Positions 16,517 through 23,684 of a DNA stretch of 64,000 nt are shown piece after piece (positions within the stretch are counted from its first letter, which is position 1; every line of letters starts with the position of its first letter). This stretch comes from Hyphomonadaceae bacterium UBA7672 (GTDB lineage: Bacteria; Pseudomonadota; Alphaproteobacteria; Caulobacterales; Hyphomonadaceae). The stretch lies in the NCBI GenBank assembly GCA_002483135.1, contig DLHI01000007.1, forward strand, positions 434,001 through 498,000, given 5' to 3'. The notes beneath the pieces were generated by a model. It was not told the origin of the DNA. It made no database searches and saw only the letters and a list, made by a program, of their open reading frames with translations. The translations under genes were made by a program, and so were the position numbers.

Positions 16517-18400
16517 ATGATTACAAATACCTTCGACGTCATCGTGATTGGCGGCGGCCATGCCGGGGCTGAGGCTGCGGCCGCGGCGGCCCGATTCGGG
16601 GCGAGGACCGCCCTCGTCACCCACAAGCTTTCGACCATCGGGGAGATGTCCTGCAACCCGGCCATTGGCGGCCTGGGCAAGGGGCATCTGGTCCGTGAAG
16701 TCGATGCGCTCGATGGCGTCATGGGCCGCGCGGCGGATCGCGGCGGCATCCAGTTCCGGATGCTCAACCGGTCAAAGGGACCGGCGGTTCGGGGCCCCCG
16801 CACGCAAGCTGATCGCCAGCTCTATCGCGAGGCGGTGCAGGACATTCTCCGCGAGTATCCGAACCTCACCCTGATCGAGGATGGGGTTGAAGACCTGATC
16901 GTCGAGCATGATCGAGTCGCCGGCGTGATCGGCCAGTCGGGCAGGTCGTGGCGGGCAGGCGCGGTGGTCGTCACCACGGGCACCTTCCTCAAAGGCCTGA
17001 TCCACATCGGCGAGAAGCGCATCCCTGCCGGTCGCGTTGGCGAGGCGCCTGCGATTGGATTGTCGGATCGTCTCTACGGGCTGGGCCTCACGATGGGCCG
17101 CCTGAAGACGGGCACGCCCGCGCGCCTCAGGTCTTCGAGTATCGACTGGTCGGGGATCGAGATGCAGCCGGCGGATGCGGACCCGATCCCGTTTTCCTTC
17201 CTCAACGATCGCATCACCGTCCCGCAGATTGCGTGCGGCATCACCTGGACCTCGGCAGAGGTGCACGCGGTGATCGGCGACAACATCCACAAGTCGGCGG
17301 TTTATTCCGGCGCCATTGCAGGCCGGGGCCCGCGCTATTGCCCGTCCATCGAGGACAAGGTGAAGCGTTTCGCCGACCGCGACAAACACCAGGTCTTCCT
17401 CGAACCCGAGGGCCTGCCCGGCTCCGAATACGGCGACACCGTCTATCCGAACGGCATCTCCACCTCGCTGCCCGAGGACGTGCAGGAAGCCTTCATCCGC
17501 AAGATCGCTGGCCTTGAGCGCGTGGAGATCCAGCGCTTCGGCTACGCCATCGAATACGACTATGTGGACCCGCGCGAGCTGACGCCGGACCTGGCCGTGA
17601 AGAAGCTTCCGGGCCTTTATCTGGCGGGCCAGATCAATGGCACCACAGGCTATGAAGAGGCTGCAGGACAAGGGCTTGTCGCTGGTTTGAACGCTGCGCG
17701 CTTCGCTGCGGGCAATGACCCCTACATCCTCGACCGGAGCCGCGCGTATATCGGCGTGATGATCGATGATCTCGTGACGCGGGGCGTTTCCGAGCCCTAT
17801 CGCATGTTCACGTCGCGCGCCGAATATCGGCTGACGCTGCGCGCCGACAATGCCGACCAGCGGCTGACGGAAGAGGGTGTCTCCGCCGGCGTCGTGGGAT
17901 CGAAAAGGCGTGAAGCGTTTCACGTGAAACGTTCATCGATCGACGCCGCGCGCGAACGCTTGCAGTCGCTGACGCTGACGCCGAACGAAGCGCGCGCACA
18001 GGGCATCCATGTCAATCAGGATGGCAAGCGCCGCAACGGACTCGAGCTGATGGGCTATGACGCGGTCGACTTCGCAAAGCTGCGCGCGGTGTGGCCGGAG
18101 CTTTCCGATGTCACGCCGCAGGTCGCCGAGCAGATGGAGATCGAGGCGCAGTACGCGGGATACCTTGATCGTCAGGAGGCGGACATCGTCGCCTTCCGGC
18201 GTGACGAGGACATGCGCATGCCCGCCGATCTCGACTATCGTGCGATCGGCGGACTTTCGAACGAGGCGAAGGACAAGCTGTCGACGGTCCGGCCAGCGAC
18301 GCTTGGCCAGGCCGCGCGCATCGAGGGCATGACGCCCGGAGCGATCACGGCGGTGCTGGGATACCTGAAGCGCGCGGCGAAGAAGAGTGCGCGGGGGTGA
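16517..18400 (+). CDS. mnmG: tRNA uridine-5-carboxymethylaminomethyl modification enzyme MnmG (GidA)
   Basis: 627 residues, ATG 16517. FAD enzyme and partner of MnmE: GGGHAG at 12-17 binds the ADP part of FAD; the catalytic-cysteine motif region EMSCNPAIGGLGKGHLVREV and the second signature PGLYLAGQINGTTGYEEAAG are intact; the helical C-terminal domain ends in RAAKKSARG. Full length for the family. It carries parS site 4 at codons for FHVKR (468-472), in a different frame from the VSRET sites. On the plus strand it is G-rich, the opposite of ftsK. mnmG and rsmG, adjacent in many bacteria, are here separated by a DUF559 cassette. Confidence 0.97.
   Translation: MITNTFDVIVIGGGHAGAEAAAAAARFGARTALVTHKLSTIGEMSCNPAIGGLGKGHLVREVDALDGVMGRAADRGGIQFRMLNRSKGPAVRGPRTQADRQLYREAVQDILREYPNLTLIEDGVEDLIVEHDRVAGVIGQSGRSWRAGAVVVTTGTFLKGLIHIGEKRIPAGRVGEAPAIGLSDRLYGLGLTMGRLKTGTPARLRSSSIDWSGIEMQPADADPIPFSFLNDRITVPQIACGITWTSAEVHAVIGDNIHKSAVYSGAIAGRGPRYCPSIEDKVKRFADRDKHQVFLEPEGLPGSEYGDTVYPNGISTSLPEDVQEAFIRKIAGLERVEIQRFGYAIEYDYVDPRELTPDLAVKKLPGLYLAGQINGTTGYEEAAGQGLVAGLNAARFAAGNDPYILDRSRAYIGVMIDDLVTRGVSEPYRMFTSRAEYRLTLRADNADQRLTEEGVSAGVVGSKRREAFHVKRSSIDAARERLQSLTLTPNEARAQGIHVNQDGKRRNGLELMGYDAVDFAKLRAVWPELSDVTPQVAEQMEIEAQYAGYLDRQEADIVAFRRDEDMRMPADLDYRAIGGLSNEAKDKLSTVRPATLGQAARIEGMTPGAITAVLGYLKRAAKKSARG
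17916..17931. other. parS site 4, inside mnmG
   Basis: CGTTTCACGTGAAACG: the central 14 bases match the consensus and only the outer bases differ. Translated as FHVKR within mnmG. Confidence 0.9.
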
Positions 18401-18413
18401 GTTGCGCTCTGTC

Positions 18414-18566
18414 GAGAGACCCCCTCCGTCTCGCTGACTGCGTCAGCGATCCACCTCCCCCAGTCGCGTGGCGACTGGGGGAGGCAAGGCGCCTTGCCTC
18501 CCTCACTTGCAACGCAAGTGGGGGAGGTGGCGCGCCGCGCAGCGGCGTGACGGAGGGGGTCTCTCG
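18414..18566. repeat. Family B palindromic repeat, full copy 2
   Basis: Two inverted halves of the unit GAGACCCCCTCCGTC, hairpin, CCACCTCCCCC, hairpin, GGGAGGCAAGGC. Left hairpins: CGCTGACTGCGTCAGCG and CAGTCGCGTGGCGACTG. Right hairpins, read on the complement: CGCCGCTGCGCGGCG and CACTTGCGTTGCAAGTG. It ends five bases before the stop codon of the DUF559 gene. Confidence 0.9.
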
Positions 18567-18571
18567 AACGC

Positions 18572-18928
18572 TCATGCGCGCGGCGGCAATCGCGCCTCAA
18601 TCGACGCCAGTACGCCATCGAGATTATCGTAGACCTCTGCATTCCAGAATCGAAGAACGGTCCATCCGCGTTGCTCCAACGATGCTGTGCGCCGGTCGTC
18701 GCCTTGGCGTTCCTCAATTGTCGAATGCGTGGCGCCGTCGAGTTCGATCGCGAGCTTCAGCTTCACCACCGCAAAGTCGAGAATGTATGGGCTCACCGGG
18801 TGCTGGACGCGAAACTGCCAGCCGCCGAGTTGGCGCCCTTTCAATCTTGACCAGAGGATGCGCTCGGCATCGGTCAACTCGCGGCGCAGCGAATGCGCGC
18901 GCTGGCGTGTCTGCCAATCCTGTTTCAC
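18572..18928 (-). CDS. DUF559 endonuclease-fold protein 1, 118 aa
   Basis: A Vsr-like PD-(D/E)XK-fold protein. The family core is clear: LRRELTDAERILWSRLK, then GWQFRVQHPVSPYILDF and LAIELDGATHS with candidate metal residues Asp51, Glu62 and Asp64, and the end motif TVLRFWNAEVYDN. GTG 18928 is the start; its Shine-Dalgarno GGAGGGGG is supplied by the adjoining half repeat B3, whose boundary is six bases away. The full repeat B2 touches its 3' end. It lies in the opposite direction between mnmG and rsmG, so the unit B2-DUF559-B3 looks like an inserted cassette. DUF559 function is not established; nicking of repeat hairpins is a hypothesis. Confidence 0.85.
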   Translation of the reverse strand: MKQDWQTRQRAHSLRRELTDAERILWSRLKGRQLGGWQFRVQHPVSPYILDFAVVKLKLAIELDGATHSTIEERQGDDRRTASLEQRGWTVLRFWNAEVYDNLDGVLASIEARLPPRA

Positions 18929-18933
18929 CGATG

Positions 18934-19000
18934 GACCCCCTCCGTCTCGCCGCTGCGCGGCGATCCACCTCCCCCAGTCTGCGACTGAGGGAGGCAAGGC
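18934..19000. repeat. Family B repeat, half copy 3 (5' side of DUF559 gene)
   Basis: One half-unit only: GACCCCCTCCGTC, hairpin CGCCGCTGCGCGGCG, CCACCTCCCCC, hairpin CAGTCTGCGACTG, GGGAGGCAAG. The inverted second half is missing. Read on the minus strand it provides the ribosome site of the DUF559 gene. Confidence 0.85.
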
Positions 19001-19031
19001 GGCAAGCGTCTCGCATGATCGGAGACTCTCG

Positions 19032-19685
19032 ATGACCTTCCCCGCTCGTGATGAGGATGGATTTGGTCCGGACGACGCCGCGCGCCTTACGGGTGTTTCA
19101 CGTGAAACAATGGCGCGCGTGGATTCGTATCTGGCGACGCTGGACGCGTGGCGGGAGCGAATCAATCTGATCGGGCCGGGCGAGGGGCGCCATCTCTGGC
19201 GGCGCCATGTGCTCGATTCACTCCAGCTCATCGAACAAATTTCTTTTGACGATCTGGCGATCGCGGACCTGGGGTCAGGGGCAGGTTTCCCGGGGCTGGT
19301 GATCGCCTGCGCGATGGCGGAACGACCGGGCGCTTCGGTGACGCTGGTTGAAAAAAGTCCGCGCAAGTCAGAGTTCCTGACGGCTGCGATCAAGGAAAGC
19401 GGCCTGCCCGCCCGGGTTCTGAATGTGCGTATTGAAGACGCGCCGCGGCAGAAATTCGACCTGGTGACGGCCCGGGCGCTGGCCCCGCTGCCCAAACTTC
19501 TGGGGTATGCTTACCAGTGGCTTAAACCTTCCGGTAAGGCCCTGCTGATGAAAGGTAGGGACACGGCCGCCGAACTGGCCGAGGCGCGACGGGCCTGGAG
19601 CTTTGAAATCTCCGAGCGGCCCAGCCTCTCCAGTCCCGAAGGCCGCGTCCTGAGACTTTCGTCGATTGAACCCCGGAGGGCCTGA
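19032..19685 (+). CDS. rsmG: 16S rRNA m7G527 methyltransferase RsmG (GidB)
   Basis: 217 residues, ATG 19032 with GGAG nine bases upstream. It methylates N7 of G527 in 16S rRNA, using S-adenosylmethionine bound at ADLGSGAGFPGL; WRERINLIG and HVLDSLQL are further family motifs. Residues 22-26 (VSRET) are encoded by parS site 5; VSRET at this place is familiar from other alphaproteobacterial RsmG proteins. Its stop TGA overlaps the ATG of parA by one base, so the two are probably translated together. Confidence 0.96.
   Translation: MTFPARDEDGFGPDDAARLTGVSRETMARVDSYLATLDAWRERINLIGPGEGRHLWRRHVLDSLQLIEQISFDDLAIADLGSGAGFPGLVIACAMAERPGASVTLVEKSPRKSEFLTAAIKESGLPARVLNVRIEDAPRQKFDLVTARALAPLPKLLGYAYQWLKPSGKALLMKGRDTAAELAEARRAWSFEISERPSLSSPEGRVLRLSSIEPRRA
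19094..19109. other. parS site 5, inside rsmG
   Basis: TGTTTCACGTGAAACA, perfect consensus, encoding VSRET near the RsmG N-terminus, about 590 bases before parA. Confidence 0.95.
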
Positions 19686-20470
19686 TGCGCGTCATCGCCG
19701 TCGCCAACCAGAAAGGCGGAGTGGGCAAGACCACGACCGCCATCAATCTCGGCACCGCACTGGCCGCGGTCGGCCGGCGCGTGCTCATCCTTGATTGCGA
19801 TGCGCAGGGCAACGCCTCGACCGGTCTTGGCGTTGAGCCGACCGCGCGGCGCAAGTCATCCTACGACGTGCTCGTCGGAGACGCGAGCCTTGCCGATGGC
19901 ATCATCGAGACGCGCGTGCCGAACCTTGATCTGGTGCCGGGCGACGAAAACCTCGCCGGCGTCGAGACGCTGCTGCACTCGGACCCCAAGAAGAATTTCC
20001 GCCTGCGCGAAGCCTTCGAGACGCTGCGCGCAACGGGCAAGATCTACGACACCGTTCTGATCGACTGCCCGCCTTCGCTGTCGACGGTGACGATCAATGC
20101 GATGGTTGCGGCCAACGCCGTGCTCGTTCCCCTGCAGTGCGAGTTTCTCGCGCTTGAGGGACTCTCGCAGCTTCTGCGCACCGTCGATCTGGTGCGCGGC
20201 GCGCTGAACCCGGGCCTCGAAATCCAGGGTGTGGTGCTGACCATGTACGACAAGAGGAACAACCTCTCCGACCAGGTGGCGGGCGAGGTGCGCTCCTTCT
20301 TCGGACCCAAGGTTTACCAGACGGTCATACCCAGAAACGTAAAACTTTCCGAGGCCCCGTCCTTCGGACTACCGGCCATACTTTACGATCACAAGTGCAC
20401 TGGCAGCGAGGCCTATATCATGCTCGCCCAGGAACTGATGCAACGCGAACGCGAGAGGGCAGCGGCGTGA
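19685..20470 (+). CDS. parA: Chromosome partitioning ATPase ParA (Soj)
   Basis: 261 residues. Deviant Walker A KGGVGKTT at 10-17 with the signature lysine, Walker A' DCDAQGNASTGLG, Walker B TVLIDCPPSL. ParA-ATP dimers bind DNA non-specifically and form the gradient along which ParB-parS complexes move toward the pole. No N-terminal DNA-binding extension, so this is the small chromosomal type. Its stop overlaps the GTG of parB as GTGA. The five parS sites lie within 4.6 kb upstream. Confidence 0.97.
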   Translation: MRVIAVANQKGGVGKTTTAINLGTALAAVGRRVLILDCDAQGNASTGLGVEPTARRKSSYDVLVGDASLADGIIETRVPNLDLVPGDENLAGVETLLHSDPKKNFRLREAFETLRATGKIYDTVLIDCPPSLSTVTINAMVAANAVLVPLQCEFLALEGLSQLLRTVDLVRGALNPGLEIQGVVLTMYDKRNNLSDQVAGEVRSFFGPKVYQTVIPRNVKLSEAPSFGLPAILYDHKCTGSEAYIMLAQELMQRERERAAA

Positions 20471-21417
20471 CTCAACCCCTTAAACAAGCCAAGCTTGGCC
20501 GTGGACTTTCCGCCCTGCTGGGCGATTACTCCGGGGCGCGCAACGTGGTTGATACGCCGGTGCCGACAGGAGCCGATGCTCCGGATGCGGACGATGTCGC
20601 AACCTCCGACATCGCCATTGACCGGATCGTGCCCAATCCGAAGCAGCCGCGCCGCACCTTCATCGAGGCCGAGCTGGAAGAGCTGGCCGATTCGATCCGC
20701 GCCAAGGGCGTGATCATGCCGATTCTGGTTCGGCCCGATCCGAACCAGCCGGAAATGTTCGAGATCATCGCGGGCGAACGCCGCTGGCGCGCGGCGCGCC
20801 GGGCGGGACTTGCGGTCATACCGGCGGTCGTGCGCGAGATGGACGATCGCGAGACGCTCGAGATCGCCATCATCGAGAACGTGCAGCGGTCTGACCTCAA
20901 CGCGGTGGAAGAGGCGGAAGCTTACAAGGCGCTGATCGACAGGTTTGGCCGCACGCAGGATTCGGTGGCCGCCCAGGTCGGCAAGAGCCGCGAGCATGTG
21001 TCGAACACGATGCGTCTGCTGGCCCTGCCCGAGGATGTGCGTGAGCATCTGCGCGAAGGCCGCCTCACGGCGGGCCATGGGCGCGCGCTGCTGAAGACGT
21101 CCGCGGATGCTTCGGCGCTGGCGGCGCAAGTGATCGCGAAGGGTCTTTCGGTGCGCGAGACGGAAGCGCTGTCGAAGGAGAAACTCGGCGGCGCCGTGAA
21201 GGCGCTGGCCAAGACGATGGGCGAGGAGAAGGACGTCGACACCAAGGCGCTGGAGCTTGACCTGCAGCGCGCGCTGGGACTCGACGTCGACATTCGCCAT
21301 GTGAACGGCAAGGGCGGCGAAGTGCGCATCAAGTATGCGCAGCTGGAACAGCTGGACGAGATCTGCCGGCTGCTGTCGCGGCCGCGTGTGGCGCCAGGTG
21401 GCGAGGGCGGGCTTTAG
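20467..21417 (+). CDS. parB: Chromosome partitioning protein ParB (Spo0J), CTP-dependent clamp
   Basis: 316 residues from GTG 20467, chosen over the longer open frame because the protein starts VTQPLKQAKLGRGLSALLG, the conserved ParB beginning. The LGRGLSALLG peptide is the ParA-stimulating region; the CTP-binding box is GERRWRA at 103-109; then the helix-turn-helix around GKSREHVSNTMRLLALP reads parS, and the C-terminal dimerisation domain follows. It loads at the parS sites in mnmE, mnmG and rsmG and slides along the DNA. A rho-independent terminator follows directly. Confidence 0.97.
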   Translation: MTQPLKQAKLGRGLSALLGDYSGARNVVDTPVPTGADAPDADDVATSDIAIDRIVPNPKQPRRTFIEAELEELADSIRAKGVIMPILVRPDPNQPEMFEIIAGERRWRAARRAGLAVIPAVVREMDDRETLEIAIIENVQRSDLNAVEEAEAYKALIDRFGRTQDSVAAQVGKSREHVSNTMRLLALPEDVREHLREGRLTAGHGRALLKTSADASALAAQVIAKGLSVRETEALSKEKLGGAVKALAKTMGEEKDVDTKALELDLQRALGLDVDIRHVNGKGGEVRIKYAQLEQLDEICRLLSRPRVAPGGEGGL

Positions 21418-21445
21418 GGCTTGCTCTGATGTGAGAGATTGGAGC

Positions 21446-21478
21446 GGCCCGCGTGATGAGCGCGGGCCGTTTTGTTTT
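21446..21478 (+). terminator. Rho-independent terminator of parB
   Basis: Perfect stem GGCCCGCG / CGCGGGCC, seven-base loop, then GTTTTGTTTT. It ends right at the stop codon of the convergent antitoxin gene. Confidence 0.9.
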
Positions 21479-21774
21479 CAGGCCGCGCTCTCGAATGAGA
21501 TGCGCAGGCCGATGGCGGACAGGACACGCTGCACCGTGTCGAAGCTTGGATTGCCTTCTTCGGAGAACGCCTTGTAGAGGCCCTCGCGGCTGATGCCGGC
21601 GTCGCGCGCGACCTGGCTCATGTTGCGGGCGCGGATGACAGTCTCGACCGCGCGCATGAGAGCCGCAGCGTCGCCGGGATTATCCTCCACTGTCGCGTTC
21701 AGGAATTCGACGATGGCTTCGTTGGATTTGAGATATTTGGCCGGGTCGAAGCGGCTGAACTTATGCTTGGCCAT
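21478..21774 (-). CDS. HigA-like antitoxin (addiction module antidote, HTH)
   Basis: 98 residues from ATG 21774. It begins with a basic stretch MAKHKFSRFDPAKYLKS and has a helix-turn-helix around SQVARDAGISREGLYKAFS, followed by NPSFDTVQRVLSAIGL, as in the putative addiction-module antidotes related to HigA. It neutralises the toxin encoded just upstream and represses their common promoter. It overlaps the toxin gene by 14 bases; toxin first, antitoxin second is the HigBA order. The pair stands between parB and holA, so it may be an insertion near the partition locus, where loss would be costly. Confidence 0.88.
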   Translation of the reverse strand: MAKHKFSRFDPAKYLKSNEAIVEFLNATVEDNPGDAAALMRAVETVIRARNMSQVARDAGISREGLYKAFSEEGNPSFDTVQRVLSAIGLRISFESAA

Positions 21775-22072
21775 GACTGTCTCTCCAATCTTCGGCGATC
21801 TCCTTCGCCTTGCGGATATCCCGGTCCTGCGTTGACTTGTCGCCGCCGCACAGGAGCACAATGATCTCTTCGCCGTGCCGCATGTAGTACACGCGGTATC
21901 CCGGGCCGTAGTCGATCCGCAGCTCGGATACGCCTTCGCCAACCGGCTTCACGTCGCCCGGATTTCCCGCCGAGAGACGGACGAGGCGCTGGACGATCCG
22001 GCCTTTGGCGCGCTCATCCCTGAGGTCTTCGAGCCATTCGTCGAAGACGTCGCTGTGGATGAGCTCGACCAT
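21761..22072 (-). CDS. RelE/HigB-type toxin
   Basis: 103 residues from ATG 22072. The sequence VFDEWLEDLRDERAKGRI, then ELRIDYGPGYRVYYMRHGE and IIVLLCGGDKSTQDRDIRKA is the addiction-module killer family related to HigB/RelE, ribosome-dependent mRNA interferases. The frame could start at a GTG at 22090, but the promoter predicted here has its -10 box at 22079-22084, which puts transcription start at or very near 22072. The message would then be leaderless and ATG 22072 the start. Its promoter overlaps an inverted repeat likely to be the autoregulatory operator. Confidence 0.88.
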   Translation of the reverse strand: MVELIHSDVFDEWLEDLRDERAKGRIVQRLVRLSAGNPGDVKPVGEGVSELRIDYGPGYRVYYMRHGEEIIVLLCGGDKSTQDRDIRKAKEIAEDWRDSHGQA

Positions 22073-22106
22073 GTGTGGACCATAGCACACATATTGCAGG
22101 TGTCAA
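22071..22106 (-). promoter_or_regulatory. Promoter and operator of the HigBA-like pair
   Basis: Minus-strand -35 TTGACA (22101-22106, perfect), 16-base spacer, -10 TATGGT (22079-22084). Across the -10 box lies the inverted repeat ATGTGTG (22071-22077) and CACACAT (22086-22092), separated by eight bases, a natural operator for the antitoxin. The expected start of transcription coincides with the toxin ATG. Confidence 0.7.
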
Positions 22107-22113
22107 CCGTGGT

Positions 22114-23127
22114 TCACAGCGTCCGCGTGGCCAGCTGATGAATCAGATTGCGGATGATGGCGTCTGAGGGGGCGCCGGCCTGCTTGCAGGTTTTCTCCGC
22201 ATCGTAGAGGCGTTTGAAGGCGCGGTGGACGCTGGCGGCGGACCAGTCGCGCATCGCGCGCTGGAAGGGCGGCCAGTCGCGGTCGAAGATGGGCGGGCGG
22301 AGGCGCATGCCTGTTCCGGCGTTGGAGGAGACGGCGTCGGACACGCGGAGCATGCGGAAGTGGAGCGTGCGCAGGGCGGAGATCGGATTGCCGCCGGCGT
22401 CGAGGAAGCGGTTGATCGAGAGCGTGGCCTGCACGGCGTCGCCCAGGATGGCGGCGTCGGCTGCGTCGTCTGCGCCGCGCGGCTGTTCGGCGGAGGCAAG
22501 GCGGCGGATGTCGTCGGCGTTGACGGCGCGGCCGAGGCCGACGGCGTAGAGTTCGAGCTTTTCGAGTTCGGACATGGCCATGCGGCGATCGCCGGGGAGC
22601 TCGGCGGTGAAGGCGACGAGGGCTGCGGGTTCGATGGCGACGCCGGCGGCGGCGAGGCGTCTGGTGACGAGCTCTTCAACGGCGCCTTCATCGTCAGCGA
22701 AAAGCTGCAACGCGATGGCGGCCTCGGCGGCTTCGATACCGACGCGGAGGCGGTTGGTCTTCGAAAGTTCGCCGCCTTCGATGATCCATGCGGCTTCGGC
22801 GTTGAGCAGGCCCTTGTCGATGTCGGCGATGATTTCGAGGATGGGCTTGGTGCTGGCCTCTTTTTCGACGCGCAGGCGGATGAGGCGATCACCGCCAAGC
22901 AAGGAGCGCGCGACGAGTTCGTCGGCGAGCATCTGCGGGTCGCGGCGGATGTCGTCATCGGAGAGGCGGATCAGGTTGAACGGGTCGAGATCAGGCGCCC
23001 AGGCTTTCGCGAGACTGTCTGCGGAGGTGGAGACGAGGCCGGCGTCGGCGCCGAAGATGAGCGCGATGCGCGGCTTGCCCGGCGGCTTCTCGCAGAAGGC
23101 AAGCGCCTGAGCGCCTGATTTCTTCAC
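22114..23127 (-). CDS. holA: DNA polymerase III subunit delta
   Basis: 337 residues, GTG start at 23127, whose first bases overlap the lptE stop as GTGA. HolA is the clamp-loader subunit that opens the beta sliding clamp. Recognisable features are the N-terminal RIALIFGADAGLVSTSADSL (a non-functional P-loop-like region), the QLFADDEGAVEELVTRRL segment and the C-terminal helical collar LYDAEKTCKQAGAP. The context leuS-lptE-holA is the standard alphaproteobacterial arrangement. The gap to the toxin gene is about 40 bases and contains the toxin promoter. Confidence 0.92.
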   Translation of the reverse strand: MKKSGAQALAFCEKPPGKPRIALIFGADAGLVSTSADSLAKAWAPDLDPFNLIRLSDDDIRRDPQMLADELVARSLLGGDRLIRLRVEKEASTKPILEIIADIDKGLLNAEAAWIIEGGELSKTNRLRVGIEAAEAAIALQLFADDEGAVEELVTRRLAAAGVAIEPAALVAFTAELPGDRRMAMSELEKLELYAVGLGRAVNADDIRRLASAEQPRGADDAADAAILGDAVQATLSINRFLDAGGNPISALRTLHFRMLRVSDAVSSNAGTGMRLRPPIFDRDWPPFQRAMRDWSAASVHRAFKRLYDAEKTCKQAGAPSDAIIRNLIHQLATRTL

Positions 23128-23684
23128 GGCGTCGGGGTCGTCGCCGGGACGACCGGCTTACCGGTTTTCGGGTCGACCACCTTGCCGCCGGCGATCATCA
23201 TCTCCGCGCGGATGGCGCGAGCCAGCAGCGTGGCGAGGCGTTCCTGCGCGGCAGTCTGCGCGGCGAGGTCGCCATAGGCGGCATCGCCGAAGTTGAAGCT
23301 GGCGCGTTCCTCAACCGTGCCCGTGCCGAGGATGGAGCCGTCGGGTCCACTCAGCGTCCATGTCGCTTCGCCGATATAGTCGGAGCGCGAGGCGGCCTGG
23401 TCGGGCGCGAAGGCGAGGCGGCGGATTTCCTGTGCGAGCTGCACGTCGAGCGTGCCGGAGGCGAAGCCGGGCATGCCCTGGCCGACCGTACGCACCAGTT
23501 CCTGACGCAGGAAGTGGCCGGTGCGGCCGGGAGCCGAGCGGGAGCTGGAGATCGCGCGGATCTCGTTGATGGAGATCGGTCCGGAATTGGCGAAAGCGGC
23601 GCCCGACTGTCCGCCATAGACCGGCGTGAAGCCGCAGGCGGCGAGGGGCGCGAGGGCGAGTGCTATGAGCGCTGCTCTGATCAT
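23124..23684 (-). CDS. lptE: LPS-assembly lipoprotein LptE
   Basis: 186 residues from ATG 23684, overlapping the leuS stop as ATGA. Signal peptide MIRAALIALALAPLAAC with the lipidated Cys17. LptE plugs the LptD barrel in the outer membrane and helps place lipopolysaccharide on the surface. The rest has the family's pattern (ISINEIRAISSSRSAPGRTG, then alternating beta strands and a helical end), with a Pro/Thr-rich C-terminus. Sequence conservation in this family is low; the call rests on the lipobox, length and place between leuS and holA. Confidence 0.9.
   Translation of the reverse strand: MIRAALIALALAPLAACGFTPVYGGQSGAAFANSGPISINEIRAISSSRSAPGRTGHFLRQELVRTVGQGMPGFASGTLDVQLAQEIRRLAFAPDQAASRSDYIGEATWTLSGPDGSILGTGTVEERASFNFGDAAYGDLAAQTAAQERLATLLARAIRAEMMIAGGKVVDPKTGKPVVPATTPTP

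Noticed and set aside
18414..19000. Prophage or classical insertion sequence around the DUF559 gene
   Set aside because: There is no transposase, integrase or target-site duplication that I can see; the unit is only a repeat pair and one small gene.
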